The notes: generated by a model from the letters alone, not told the origin. DNA of 44,082 bases from Candidatus Sabulitectum sp. (GCA_023139045.1 JAGLOJ010000031.1:1-44082); one strand, 5' to 3'; positions 17,377 through 26,168 are shown, numbered from the stretch's first letter. Numbers and translations are program-made.

Positions 17377-18339
17377 AACGAAGATCATGCTGCTGCTGAA
17401 CAGTATCTGAAGCAGAAATACTGAAGTTCCTATGAGCAGTGCGGTTCTGCCGTCGCGCATGATGCTGCTGAATGTAATTTTCACCCCTATACCGGCCATG
17501 GCAACAACAAGAGCATAATGACTGAGCCTGCTTATTGCATGAATCACATTCTCCGGCAGAAGATGAAAGGTAGGTACAAGAGAGAACAGAACAAATCCAA
17601 CAATGAACAGTGGAATTTTGTTTTGCCTCCGACCTGACCCACTTCTTGAGCCATTCCGGCGAAAGAAAGCAATAAGCATAAAAACAACGGGAGTCAGCAT
17701 CAGAACCCTTGTCATCTTCACTATTGTTGCGGTCTGCCCTGCTGATTCACCCACTGAAAACCCTGAAGCAACCACCTGACCAACTGCCTGCAATGTGTTC
17801 CCAATAAGCAGACCTGTATTTACTTCAGAGAACTTTAAAACAACGGTTCCAATCAGTGGAAGCAGGAATATCCCAATGGTTCCCAAAAAGTTGATAACCG
17901 CAACAGATAACCCCACCTCTTCTTCATCAACACCGATTATCTCTTTTGTGGCGGCGATTGCAGAGCTGCCGCAGATACCATTGCCTATTCCTATAAGAAG
18001 CGCGAATTTCCTGTCAAATTTATATATCTTTGCAAAAAGAAGAGAGGAAGAAATGGTCACAGCCATGGCAGCAACTACAATCAGAATGGATTGATAACCC
18101 AGATCCTTCAGAATCATGAAGTTCAGATTCACTCCCATGAGGGCCACAGCGAAAGCCAGAATCTGCTTTTCACTGAAAGAGATTCCGGGGGTAAATCTTT
18201 CTCCGGGTTTCAGTGTATTGCCCACTGCAACTCCCAGCAGTATGGCAACAACAACAGAGCCAAACGGCACAATTTCAGAAAGAGCCTCTGCTACCGACCC
18301 CAGAGCAATACACAGACCGATCCCGTAAGCAGATTTCAT
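17365..18339 (-). CDS. YeiH/UPF0324 family putative sulfate-exporter-like permease
   Basis: A 324-residue polytopic membrane protein of about ten helices, of the YeiH (Cons_hypoth698, PSE) family. The diagnostic motif is LLIGIGNGICGSSAIAA, preceded by LAFAVALMGVNLNF and followed by GLLIGNTLQAVGQVVASGFSVG. Family members are annotated as putative sulfate exporters, with weak experimental support. The ATG at 18339 follows the DUF4954 stop by 13 bases; an upstream start inside that gene is possible, but the first hydrophobic helix begins right after this ATG. Last gene of the minus-strand set that starts at 22989. Confidence 0.85.
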   Translation of the reverse strand: MKSAYGIGLCIALGSVAEALSEIVPFGSVVVAILLGVAVGNTLKPGERFTPGISFSEKQILAFAVALMGVNLNFMILKDLGYQSILIVVAAMAVTISSSLLFAKIYKFDRKFALLIGIGNGICGSSAIAATKEIIGVDEEEVGLSVAVINFLGTIGIFLLPLIGTVVLKFSEVNTGLLIGNTLQAVGQVVASGFSVGESAGQTATIVKMTRVLMLTPVVFMLIAFFRRNGSRSGSGRRQNKIPLFIVGFVLFSLVPTFHLLPENVIHAISRLSHYALVVAMAGIGVKITFSSIMRDGRTALLIGTSVFLLQILFSSSMIFVLLR

Positions 18340-18352
18340 CTGTAACGGTTCG

Positions 18353-20017
18353 TCAATTTCGATCCAGCTGTTTGACGATTTTTTTGTAAAATGCCTCAAA
18401 ATCCTGAATGAACTCATCTTCTTCCTGGAGGGGTCTTACCGCCAGATAGTCATCTATTATTCTGTCACCCCTTTTGTAGTCTTTAGCCCTGGAAGAGATC
18501 GTGGTACTTCTTGCATATCGGAGCAGATCAAGAATTTCACCGGTTTCACCGGCATTTAAACTCTCTGTGAGATGTTTCTTCCAGAGTTCCAGACTTCTAA
18601 GGCATTTCCTGTAAACCTCAATGCCTTTCAGTCTGTCCTCTTCAGTTACGAAGTTTTTCCCCACACCTGGAATACTGGAACCTGAATGCTGTTCAAGCCT
18701 TTCTTTTGCATCCCTGACCTGTTCCAATACCTCTTCTGAAAACACAGAAGTATCCACCGTTGTACGTACAGCCCGCAATCGATTCTTATACTTCCAGGAA
18801 TTCCTCAGTACTGAATACAGATTTTCGCTCAACATCCAGCCGGGAATAAGTCTGCACCATCCGTCAGGTACATTCTGCGGCCGTTTGTGGGGAAGGGTAA
18901 TGAGCGAGAAAGGAAAACTTACCCGTTGTGGAAGAGTTGTCAGACCAGTTGCGATAATCGTAAAGGGACTTCGGCTGAAATCCGCAGGGAACTTAACTGA
19001 TGTACTGAGACCGAAGAATTGACCTGTACCCGGTTTGATTTCCTGATCTGGAAGCCTTGAGGTGTGATTGCTGCCAATGTTTGCACCATAGCCAATGTTA
19101 CCCCGTCCACCGGGCCACATGGCGGCAATAAGAAGGGACTGATGATGAATTCCAGTAAGAGGCCCGACCACACTGGCTGTTACCTCTCCCTCACCCAGAA
19201 CACTGTCAGCCCCGAGAAATGAGTCTGTGAGTTTCCCGTGCCTTTCCACAACTGCACATTCACCCACTATGGAATTTTCCACAATTGCAAAAGAGTCCAC
19301 AGAGGAATTCCACTGAAGAACACTGTTCCTTACCAGGGCACCATCCCCGGCTGAAGCACCGTTCATCAGTATTGATCCCCGGACAGCTGTGGCGTTGCTT
19401 ACCCGCCCTTTATCAAGAATCAGACTGTTCTGAATACATGAGCAATGGGAGACAACGGCATCCCTGCCGATTACACCTCTCAACTTGTCCCGTATTTCAT
19501 TTCTGAGGAGAATGCACTCTTCCACAGCTCCCCGACCGGCCGCGGACCCCAGAAAGGCGACATCATTGTGGTCGAAATGAGGAATAATCGGAACCTTCCT
19601 TTCACCGGTTTCAACACCGGCATTAATGAAAGCATCCATGGTGCCGGGAATTGAGTTCCAATGAATGGTGCCGCAGTATTCAACTACCGACCCGGGAAGC
19701 AGAGTCATCGATGTAATCTTCCTGTTGGATCTGGCAGTCAGCGGCCCCTCAATTTCACAGTTTTCAAATATTGTATCTGAGAGAATTCCCTCTGGAATGT
19801 GGATATGAAGCTCACCCAGAAAACAGCAGTTACCCACCAGACTGAAATCAGACTGGGGAGTGAACATCACAAGGCTCCAGTTGTCAGAGCTGCATCCTTG
19901 AGCTTTGAGTCTTACAATTTGATTGTCGCTTACAGGTACGGCCTGCTTGCAATTCAGATCAGCTCTCTCATGAAAAAGTTCCCCTGCAAGCCTGGTAATT
20001 CGTTCAAAATCAATCAA
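18353..20017 (-). CDS. DUF4954 family protein with left-handed beta-helix repeats
   Basis: About 554 residues. The central part is a run of hexapeptide-like repeats (GVIGRDAVVSHCSCIQNSLI, NATAVRGSILMNGASAGDGA, VENSIVGECAVVERH) forming a left-handed beta-helix as in nucleotidyl- and acyltransferases. The later GSNHTSRLPDQEI, GQFFGLSTSVKFPADFS and TTLPQRVSFPFSLI are the conserved core I associate with DUF4954. No nucleotidyltransferase P-loop-like motif is seen. I chose the TTG at 20017: AAAGGCGG sits seven bases upstream and the overlap with the dehydrogenase is only 8 bases. An ATG at 20056 lacks a ribosome site. Function unknown; sugar-nucleotide or lipid-related transfer is a guess. Confidence 0.75.
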   Translation of the reverse strand: MIDFERITRLAGELFHERADLNCKQAVPVSDNQIVRLKAQGCSSDNWSLVMFTPQSDFSLVGNCCFLGELHIHIPEGILSDTIFENCEIEGPLTARSNRKITSMTLLPGSVVEYCGTIHWNSIPGTMDAFINAGVETGERKVPIIPHFDHNDVAFLGSAAGRGAVEECILLRNEIRDKLRGVIGRDAVVSHCSCIQNSLILDKGRVSNATAVRGSILMNGASAGDGALVRNSVLQWNSSVDSFAIVENSIVGECAVVERHGKLTDSFLGADSVLGEGEVTASVVGPLTGIHHQSLLIAAMWPGGRGNIGYGANIGSNHTSRLPDQEIKPGTGQFFGLSTSVKFPADFSRSPFTIIATGLTTLPQRVSFPFSLITLPHKRPQNVPDGWCRLIPGWMLSENLYSVLRNSWKYKNRLRAVRTTVDTSVFSEEVLEQVRDAKERLEQHSGSSIPGVGKNFVTEEDRLKGIEVYRKCLRSLELWKKHLTESLNAGETGEILDLLRYARSTTISSRAKDYKRGDRIIDDYLAVRPLQEEDEFIQDFEAFYKKIVKQLDRN

Positions 20018-20876
20018 CTCTGTTCCGCCTTTCTCCCCGGGACCATGCAGCCACATTTTTCAAGGCTTCCAATGTTCTTCTCTCAAGAGCTTCTTCTGTA
20101 TTGAAACCACTGTGGGGAGTGATTACAACTCCCGGTATTCTGTGAAGGATGTTCTCCGGGGGCAATGGCTCTGGAGCAGTAACATCGAGTCCTGCACCGG
20201 CGAGATACCCGCTGAGAAGAAGCTCCTGCAATTTGGTGTGTTCCACAAGACCTCCCCTGGCGGTGTTGACCAGTATCGCCCCCCGCTTCATCATTGAAAA
20301 CCGCTCAGTATTCATAAATGATTTTGTTTTTTCCATAAGGGGAAGATGGAGAGACACAACATCTGAATTCTCAAGCAGGAATGACAATCCGGTGTATCTG
20401 CCGGGAAAATCGGGGTCTTCGGATCTGCTCCATCCGAGAACCCGGCAGGATGCTGCATTGAATAGAGCTGCTGCTGCTGAACCAATAGAACCAGTTCCAA
20501 TAATTCCCACGGTTTTTCCGTGAAGTTCAATACCATGCTTCTTTCTCGGGTCGCGCATGGACATAACAGTGAGAGCGAAAGCAAGCTCCGCAACACTGTT
20601 TGTTGAATATCCGGGCACATTACTTACAGCAACTCCATGTCTGCCGGCAGCTTTCATATCAACATGATCGTATCCGGTAAATGCAACAGAAATCATACCA
20701 CCATTTACAGCTTTCATTTTTTCGCTGTCTACTGGAGAGTTAACAGTAAGCAGGGCATTATGACCATCTGGAATATCTCCATGAGTAACATCCCAGCCTG
20801 GAAGTTCTCTACCTGCAACGGCAAGTGTTCTTTCCCGAGAAACTCCCGGATCCTGAAGAATCAGGAGCTGTTTCAC
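20010..20876 (-). CDS. D-2-hydroxyacid dehydrogenase, NAD-dependent
   Basis: A 288-residue member of the D-isomer specific 2-hydroxyacid dehydrogenase family, which interconverts 2-oxoacids and D-2-hydroxyacids. NAD-binding loop GTGSIG is at 127-132; the catalytic set is Arg207 (NTARGGLV), Glu236 (APEPLPPEN) and His255 (TPHSGFNT). It is shorter at the N-terminus than many members (about 310-330 residues). It starts with GTG overlapping the pepD stop as GTGA, so translation is coupled. Substrate could be glycerate, glyoxylate, lactate or another acid. Confidence 0.87.
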   Translation of the reverse strand: MKQLLILQDPGVSRERTLAVAGRELPGWDVTHGDIPDGHNALLTVNSPVDSEKMKAVNGGMISVAFTGYDHVDMKAAGRHGVAVSNVPGYSTNSVAELAFALTVMSMRDPRKKHGIELHGKTVGIIGTGSIGSAAAALFNAASCRVLGWSRSEDPDFPGRYTGLSFLLENSDVVSLHLPLMEKTKSFMNTERFSMMKRGAILVNTARGGLVEHTKLQELLLSGYLAGAGLDVTAPEPLPPENILHRIPGVVITPHSGFNTEEALERRTLEALKNVAAWSRGERRNRVD

Positions 20877-22294
20877 TGGGCAAGTCTTCTTAACAGATCT
20901 GTAAGGTATTCGAGAAAGGTCTTAACGGAAGTAACACTTACCGATTCGCCCGGTATGTGAACATCGCTGATATCAGGACCCAGGCTGATCATATCAAGAT
21001 TACCCACGCGCTGTCCGATTATTCCGCATTCAAGCCCCGCGTGGATTGCTTCAATCACAGGTTCTGATCCAAAGTACTGGCGGAAGGAAGCCTGAGTGGT
21101 TTTAAGAAGCCCGGATGACTGATCGGGTGCCCATCCGGGATAACCGTTACCCATGGAAACACAGCCACCAGCCAGCCGACCAACTGCGGCAATACTCTCA
21201 CAGTGTGCATCCTTTGCCGGCTCCACAGCACTCCTGACGCTTAGAAGAACAGAAAGCTCGTTATCTTTCCATGTTGCAATTGCCAGATTGCATGAGGTTT
21301 CTACAAGACCGTCAACCACACCGCTCATCTTTTTAACACCATGCGGCAGAGCCAGGAGAAGGTCAATCATCTTCGCAGAGGAATCCTCGGTGAGACAGCG
21401 GTCTACCCTTGTTTCCTCACATTTTACGGCAATTGCTTCTTCAATTCCAGCATACTCCTCAAGAAAATCATTTGTAATTATGGAAACCAGAACTCTGGCT
21501 CTTGCAGGATCCTCCACTGCCACTGACACCTCTGCATTTCTTGGAATTGCGTTGTGTTTGGTTCCACCTGAAATGCTTATCAGCCTTCCCCCCAGCAGTT
21601 CTTCCAGTTGCCGGCAGAGACGGGCTGCAAGCTGAATGGCGTTGGCATTACAGGAACTGATTTCCATACCAGAATGCCCTCCATTAAGCTCATCCACTGT
21701 GATCCTGACCACCGGGCCTGAATACTCCTGTGATTCTCCGGGCAGAGTTATCCTGATATCTCTGCCTCCGGCACAACCAATACAGATGTTTCCAATATCT
21801 TCCGAATCAAGATTGATAAGTTTCCCGGCAGTCACCCATTCGGGTGGGAACTGAAGAGCCCCTACAAGACCTCGCTCCTCGTCAACTGTGAAGAGACACT
21901 CAATGGGCGGCAATCCCTGATAATCTCCGTCAAGCAGCTCAAGCATCAATGCAACGCCAATGCCGTTATCAGCCCCCAGAGTGGTCTCTGTGGCAATGAC
22001 CCTGTCCCCCTGAAGAACAACCTGAACAGGATCGGCAAGGAAATCATGATTACTTCCAGCTATCTTCTCTCCCACCATGTCCATGTGTGCCTGAAGCAGA
22101 ACTGGATTGCCAGTACCGGGCTTTCTGATAAAAACATTCCCGGATGCATCATGTTCAAATTTAAGTTCTCTCACCTCAGCGAAAGATTTCAAATACTGCG
22201 ATATCCGCTCTTCATCACCACTTGTGTGTGGGATGGCGCATATTTCTTTGAAAAATCTCCAAACCGGTTTTCTGCTCAATTCTTCTGGAAACAT
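20873..22294 (-). CDS. pepD: Aminoacyl-histidine dipeptidase (PepD, M20C)
   Basis: A 473-residue cytosolic zinc dipeptidase cleaving Xaa-His and other dipeptides. Visible are VLLQAHMDMVGEK (metal His and catalytic Asp), TTLGADNGIGVA (bridging Asp), FTVDEERGLVGA (catalytic Glu pair), LINLDSEDIG (metal Asp) and the lid-domain DELNGGHSGMEI. The C-terminal IEAIHAGLECGIIG supplies the last ligand. The ATG at 22294 is five bases after AGGAG; a GTG six bases earlier abuts the ribosome site and was rejected. It lies 8 bases after the amidotransferase and is coupled to the dehydrogenase. Confidence 0.92.
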   Translation of the reverse strand: MFPEELSRKPVWRFFKEICAIPHTSGDEERISQYLKSFAEVRELKFEHDASGNVFIRKPGTGNPVLLQAHMDMVGEKIAGSNHDFLADPVQVVLQGDRVIATETTLGADNGIGVALMLELLDGDYQGLPPIECLFTVDEERGLVGALQFPPEWVTAGKLINLDSEDIGNICIGCAGGRDIRITLPGESQEYSGPVVRITVDELNGGHSGMEISSCNANAIQLAARLCRQLEELLGGRLISISGGTKHNAIPRNAEVSVAVEDPARARVLVSIITNDFLEEYAGIEEAIAVKCEETRVDRCLTEDSSAKMIDLLLALPHGVKKMSGVVDGLVETSCNLAIATWKDNELSVLLSVRSAVEPAKDAHCESIAAVGRLAGGCVSMGNGYPGWAPDQSSGLLKTTQASFRQYFGSEPVIEAIHAGLECGIIGQRVGNLDMISLGPDISDVHIPGESVSVTSVKTFLEYLTDLLRRLAQ

Positions 22295-22302
22295 CGTCAC
22301 TC

Positions 22303-22989
22303 CTATCTGAAAGTCATTAGAAAATGATCAAAAACTACCTCTCCGGTGGGAAAACCAGGGCCGGAAGCCAGAACTGTTTCTAGATCTATGTTGTTCTTTT
22401 CAAAGAGTTCAACATCTTTTGCAAAACATTCATTCCCTTTTTTACGGTCAAATTCCGGATGGAACTGCGTACCGAACAATTTCATATTTCTGTTCATAAA
22501 TGCCTGAATCTTCGTGTGACTGTTTGTGGCAGTTATAACTGAACCTTCCGGGAGTTTGATCACACAATCGTAATGTGACTGCCATACAGCCTTTCTTCCC
22601 GAAAGACCATCAATCGGCCACTGGGGGAGAAAATCGACTTCCAGCCATCCGACTTCAATGTTACTGCACTTTGCAACGGCATCAAGTCCCAGTGCAGCTC
22701 TTGCGAGAAGCTGGTGACCGTAGCAGATCCCCATTTGAGGAACACCCGCTTCAACTGACCGTTGCACAAAAATAATCGCACCTTCCATAAAGGAAGCATC
22801 CTCAACGATTGAATGGGAAGATCCGGAATGTATTACAGCACTGAAATCATCAGGAGAAATTGAAGGAAACCGCTCACCTTCAACAACTCTAACTGCAATG
22901 GAGGGAACCTTGAGCCATGAGCTGATAAGCCCTCCAGACAATCCGTCTACTGAATAATCAACAACAGCAACAGGCTTCTTCGTCGTCAT
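22303..22989 (-). CDS. Stand-alone class I glutamine amidotransferase domain protein
   Basis: A 228-residue protein made only of a class I (triad) GATase domain. Nucleophile Cys89 lies in GICYGHQLLA, and His176 and Glu178 in GTQFHPEFD, so the triad is intact. The fold resembles the GMP synthase amidotransferase domain, but the synthetase part is absent; similar orphan proteins act as gamma-glutamyl hydrolases or as ammonia donors to an unknown partner. Strong ribosome site AAGGGG. It heads the minus-strand set with pepD, so a role in gamma-glutamyl or dipeptide breakdown is possible. Confidence 0.85.
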   Translation of the reverse strand: MTTKKPVAVVDYSVDGLSGGLISSWLKVPSIAVRVVEGERFPSISPDDFSAVIHSGSSHSIVEDASFMEGAIIFVQRSVEAGVPQMGICYGHQLLARAALGLDAVAKCSNIEVGWLEVDFLPQWPIDGLSGRKAVWQSHYDCVIKLPEGSVITATNSHTKIQAFMNRNMKLFGTQFHPEFDRKKGNECFAKDVELFEKNNIDLETVLASGPGFPTGEVVFDHFLMTFR

Positions 22990-23006
22990 GAGGCCCCTTC
23001 TTTGAA

Positions 23007-23070
23007 AAATGGCTGGAAAACGGAAACGGACAATCCAGAACAGTACAATAATTCACCCATCCAGCCATTT
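23007..23070. repeat. Perfect 11-bp inverted repeat in the divergent promoter region
   Basis: AAATGGCTGGA (23007-23017) and its exact complement TCCAGCCATTT (23060-23070) flank 42 bases between the divergent amidotransferase and radical SAM genes. On the minus strand a candidate promoter TTGCAA (23075-23070), spacer 18, TATTGT lies across one arm. This looks like a pair of operator half-sites or a looping regulator site serving both genes, but no regulator is next to it. Confidence 0.5.
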
Positions 23071-23120
23071 GCAACCTTGGGCGGGTTGAAGTATCATTTT
23101 CACTTCGAAGGGAGAGTATT

Positions 23121-24125
23121 CTGAAAAAACTGATTGCAAGAAAAAACGGGTTCCCTTTCTTTCGTCCTGTGCATCCCAGACGCAGGCTGACTGTGAGAAT
23201 GGATACCACAAACTACTGTAATTTAAGATGTTCCATGTGTCCTATGAGGCTCTCAGACAATGATCCTTCCAGAAAATGGAAACACATGAGCAGCGAAGTG
23301 TTCCAGAAGATCAGAACTGATGTATTTCCTCTTGCCAGAACTGTTGGAATCTCGTGCGGAGCCGAACCGCTCACTAATCCCAACTTCATTCATCATCTTC
23401 AAGCTCTTTATGAAAGCGGTGTTCCCTACAGACAGATGGTCACCAATGGCACTCTCCTGACCAGGGAACTGATACAGATGATCCTTCGATATCCGCCGAC
23501 CAGTATCTTCATTTCAATTGATGGCTCTGACCGCAAAACCCATGGATCAATAAGAGACAATGCTGACCTTGACAAAATTGTTGCGATGATTGACGAACTC
23601 GTCGCAGGCAGGGGCAAAAGAATGTTCCCCATGATCGGGTTCAGCACAACCCTGCAGAGAGACAATCTTCACCAGCTGGCAGATATTGTACACCTTGCCC
23701 ACAGAACTGGTGCAGTTTCAGTGGGTGCAGTGCCCCTGGTGCCCTATGAGGGGCTGAACACCCTGGACAGGGTTGTAGACACAAGTTCCCGGGAAGCGGA
23801 TAAAGAAATCTCCCGAGCCCGATTGATTGCAGCAGAACTTGGTGTTGAATTTCATCTTTCCAGTGAAATATCCGACAGAGCATCAGCACACCCGTGTCCT
23901 TACCTGCTTGACACCGTTTTTATCGACCCGGATGGCTCTATCTTTCCATGCCCGTACTGGAATACCGAATACCCGCTGGGTAACATCCTGGAAGGATTTG
24001 ATAAAGTATGGAGCGGCACCGGCTATAAAAGACTGAGAAATGGAAACTTCCTGAAAACAGACAACTGCCTGCAATGCCCCGAAGTAACATCAAGAACCGT
24101 GGAAGTGGTTAAGGCAAAGCAGTAA
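23121..24125 (+). CDS. Radical SAM/SPASM domain protein
   Basis: A radical SAM enzyme with the 4Fe-4S/SAM motif C-N-L-R-C-S-M-C-P (Cys17, 21 and 24 counted from the GTG at 23169), SISCGAEPLTNP-like segment, a FISIDGSD strand and a C-terminal SPASM-like cluster region (HPCPYLL, IFPCPYWNT, NCLQCPE) that binds further Fe-S. Such enzymes modify peptides or other substrates. The first standard start, GTG 23169, has no ribosome site; the reading frame continues upstream with protein-like codons (LKKLIARKNGFPFFRP) to CTG 23121, six bases after GGGAG, or ATT 23118. I therefore place the start at CTG, with moderate certainty. It abuts the convergent next gene. Substrate unknown; no precursor peptide recognised. 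Confidence 0.82.
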   Translation: MKKLIARKNGFPFFRPVHPRRRLTVRMDTTNYCNLRCSMCPMRLSDNDPSRKWKHMSSEVFQKIRTDVFPLARTVGISCGAEPLTNPNFIHHLQALYESGVPYRQMVTNGTLLTRELIQMILRYPPTSIFISIDGSDRKTHGSIRDNADLDKIVAMIDELVAGRGKRMFPMIGFSTTLQRDNLHQLADIVHLAHRTGAVSVGAVPLVPYEGLNTLDRVVDTSSREADKEISRARLIAAELGVEFHLSSEISDRASAHPCPYLLDTVFIDPDGSIFPCPYWNTEYPLGNILEGFDKVWSGTGYKRLRNGNFLKTDNCLQCPEVTSRTVEVVKAKQ

Positions 24126-24650
24126 TCAGGGAAAGGCAGTAATTCCCATGAAACTGGTAATCATCCAGTTATCATCCTCGTATGTCATTACAGCCTGTTG
24201 AGGTATTTCCACACCTGTGGCAGTACGGAAAATCATATCTACCAGGGCGCTTCCGGCTTCCAGGGTAACCGAGTTGATTTCCAGCTCGTAGGGTGCATAC
24301 CTTGCCGTTATCATAGGAAGGGAAAGGGTTGCAGAAAGATAATCCTTTATCTCCCAGTCCTCTGCTGCCTTGAGTTCGATTGTATAACCCGCACCATTCA
24401 GCCGCCGCAAGGCTGCTTCCGGATCCCTGTCCAGATTCTGCTTGACGGAAACCAGCATCACCTCTACCTGTTCCATGGCCTGGGAAGAAAACAACTCTGA
24501 GGCCGTTAATCCATCCCCGGCTTGCAGAGCAGACATAAAGTCATCAATAATTGAACGGATCAGAGAATCAGACTCAGCATCATTATCATCATCACCATAG
24601 GCAAAACCGGAAAGCAAAAAAACCAGCAGGAAGAGAACCGATCTCCTCAT
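24126..24650 (-). CDS. Small secreted protein of unknown function
   Basis: A 174-residue protein with a clear N-terminal signal peptide (RR, then a leucine/valine/phenylalanine-rich core, cleavage likely after the small residues of GFAYG). The mature part starts with an acidic stretch (DDDNDAESD). It is followed by an amphipathic helix, and a run of strands ending in MTYEDDNWMITSF, a pattern seen in NTF2-like, DUF4878-type lipoprotein or periplasmic domains. No lipobox cysteine is present. Ribosome site AAGGAG and its own promoter at 24687-24715. I cannot name a function. Confidence 0.75.
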   Translation of the reverse strand: MRRSVLFLLVFLLSGFAYGDDDNDAESDSLIRSIIDDFMSALQAGDGLTASELFSSQAMEQVEVMLVSVKQNLDRDPEAALRRLNGAGYTIELKAAEDWEIKDYLSATLSLPMITARYAPYELEINSVTLEAGSALVDMIFRTATGVEIPQQAVMTYEDDNWMITSFMGITAFP

Positions 24651-24686
24651 ATTACCCCTCTCCTTGTATGCATCCCCACAGTGTAG

Positions 24687-24715
24687 ATAATAGGTAGAGA
24701 AACGGCCTGAGACAA
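24687..24715 (-). promoter_or_regulatory. Promoter of the small secreted protein
   Basis: On the minus strand TTGTCT (24715-24710), a 17-base spacer and TATTAT (24692-24687) match sigma-70 boxes at four and five of six bases. It lies between the pepT stop and the gene starting at 24650, giving a leader of about 30 bases. Confidence 0.5.
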
Positions 24716-24725
24716 GGGGGAAGAG

Positions 24726-25943
24726 CTAAAGCTTTTCACCCCAGATGATCAATGTATTCTTTAACCCATCAAGGGCAATGGAAAGCCCTTCCTCTGCCAC
24801 CCATTCGCGCCTTGAATGAAACAGCTCACCGCCAGTCGGAAGATTTGCAGTTGGAACCCCCATAAAGCTCAAACGGGACCCATCCGTACCTCCCCTTATA
24901 GAGCCCTCCCGAACCTCAATTCCGCTCCGTTTCATTCCCTCAAGGGCATAATCAACAAGCCGTCTGTCCTTCTTCAGAATCTCGCCCGGATTACTGTACT
25001 GTTCCTTCAGGATTAACTCAATTTGTGAACCTGGGAACAGTGAAGCAAGGCAGTCTCTTATGGCTTCCATCCTTCTCCGTCTTTTCATCATTCCCTCTGT
25101 TGTAAAATCACGAAGAATTATTTTTACCTCTGCCGAGCCAGTGGTACCTTTTACAAACAAAGGGTAATCGTACCCATCCCTGCCTGAACTGTTCTCCGGC
25201 ATTTCTTCTGAACGCATCAGAGAAATCAATTCACCTGCAATCCTCACGGCGTTGATCATGCTTCCGGCGGCACTTCCAGGATGAACTTCTCTGCCTGTAA
25301 TGCTCCAGTCAGCCGACCAGGCATTGAAGGTCTCGGAAGATACTTCTGTAACTTCACCGCCGTCCACCGTGTATGCGAAATCCGCCCCAAAGCGATCAAC
25401 ATCGAAATTCTCCACACCGCGACCCACCTCCTCGTCAGGAGTAAAGGCGATCACAACCTTCGGACGACGGATGGCGGGATTCTCGATCAGCCACTTGCAT
25501 GTCTCCATGATAATTGCAACACCGGCTTTATCATCTGCACCGAGAAGTGTGGAACCGTCACTGGTGATAACAGTACCACCCTTGTACCGGAGCATATCAG
25601 CGCATTCAGCAGGGTCAATTAGAACTTCCTTATTCAAGAGGATTGGAAGCCCATCCCAGTTGCGGTGCAATTGAGGTGCTACTCCTTCGCCCGGAGACTC
25701 GGGTGAGGTGTCCACATGTGCAATAAGACCAATCACATCTCCGGAAATTCCGCCGGGAACTGTGGCGTAAAGAACTCCGGTTCTGGACAGAAATACATCC
25801 TCCAGACCAAGTTCTATCAGCTCTTTTTCCAGACCCTTCAGAAGGTCAAACTGTCTTGAACTGCTTGGACTTGTTGAACTGTCCGGGTCGGACGCAGTTG
25901 AAACAACCGCATATCTCATAAATCTTTCTGCAACAGAATTCAT
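24726..25943 (-). CDS. pepT: Peptidase T (tripeptide aminopeptidase, M20B)
   Basis: A 405-residue zinc aminopeptidase removing the N-terminal residue from tripeptides in the cytosol. Motifs in order: LIAHVDTSPE (metal His and catalytic Asp), LLGADDKAGVAI (bridging Asp), FTPDEEVGRGV (catalytic Glu), AYTVDGGEV (metal Asp), the lid histidine in REVHPGSAAG, and the final PTANLPTGGELFHSRREW (metal His). The ATG at 25943 after AAAGGAG was chosen over an upstream in-frame start. A second M20 peptidase, PepD, lies 2.5 kb away on the same strand, showing a peptide-scavenging theme. Confidence 0.93.
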   Translation of the reverse strand: MNSVAERFMRYAVVSTASDPDSSTSPSSSRQFDLLKGLEKELIELGLEDVFLSRTGVLYATVPGGISGDVIGLIAHVDTSPESPGEGVAPQLHRNWDGLPILLNKEVLIDPAECADMLRYKGGTVITSDGSTLLGADDKAGVAIIMETCKWLIENPAIRRPKVVIAFTPDEEVGRGVENFDVDRFGADFAYTVDGGEVTEVSSETFNAWSADWSITGREVHPGSAAGSMINAVRIAGELISLMRSEEMPENSSGRDGYDYPLFVKGTTGSAEVKIILRDFTTEGMMKRRRRMEAIRDCLASLFPGSQIELILKEQYSNPGEILKKDRRLVDYALEGMKRSGIEVREGSIRGGTDGSRLSFMGVPTANLPTGGELFHSRREWVAEEGLSIALDGLKNTLIIWGEKL

Positions 25944-25986
25944 TAAAGCTCCTTTCAAGAGACTCAGGAGAATGCTCAGGTAAGCG

Positions 25987-26030
25987 GCATGCCGGGAACC
26001 GGGCACTCCCCTGCGTCAGCACCGGCATGC
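25987..26030. repeat. GC-rich inverted repeat between pepT and the HTH-EIIA gene
   Basis: GCATGCCGG (25987-25995) and CCGGCATGC (26022-26030) form a perfect 9-bp dyad around 26 bases that hold a smaller GGG/CCC pairing. It lies 44-87 bases upstream of pepT on the minus strand. It could be an mRNA leader stem or a protein-binding site. The rest of the 294-base gap holds the plus-strand promoter at 26169-26198 and nothing else I can identify. Confidence 0.45.
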
Positions 26031-26168
26031 AACATCGTTACTGCGCAAATGGAACCACATACCTGGCAATTGTCACCACAGTTTATCATCAAAGACTTAA
26101 CAGTATTCTCTTTTTATTTGCAATCTTTCTCTCCCGGCTGTGCGACTGATCTGGTCAATGCCCATTGT

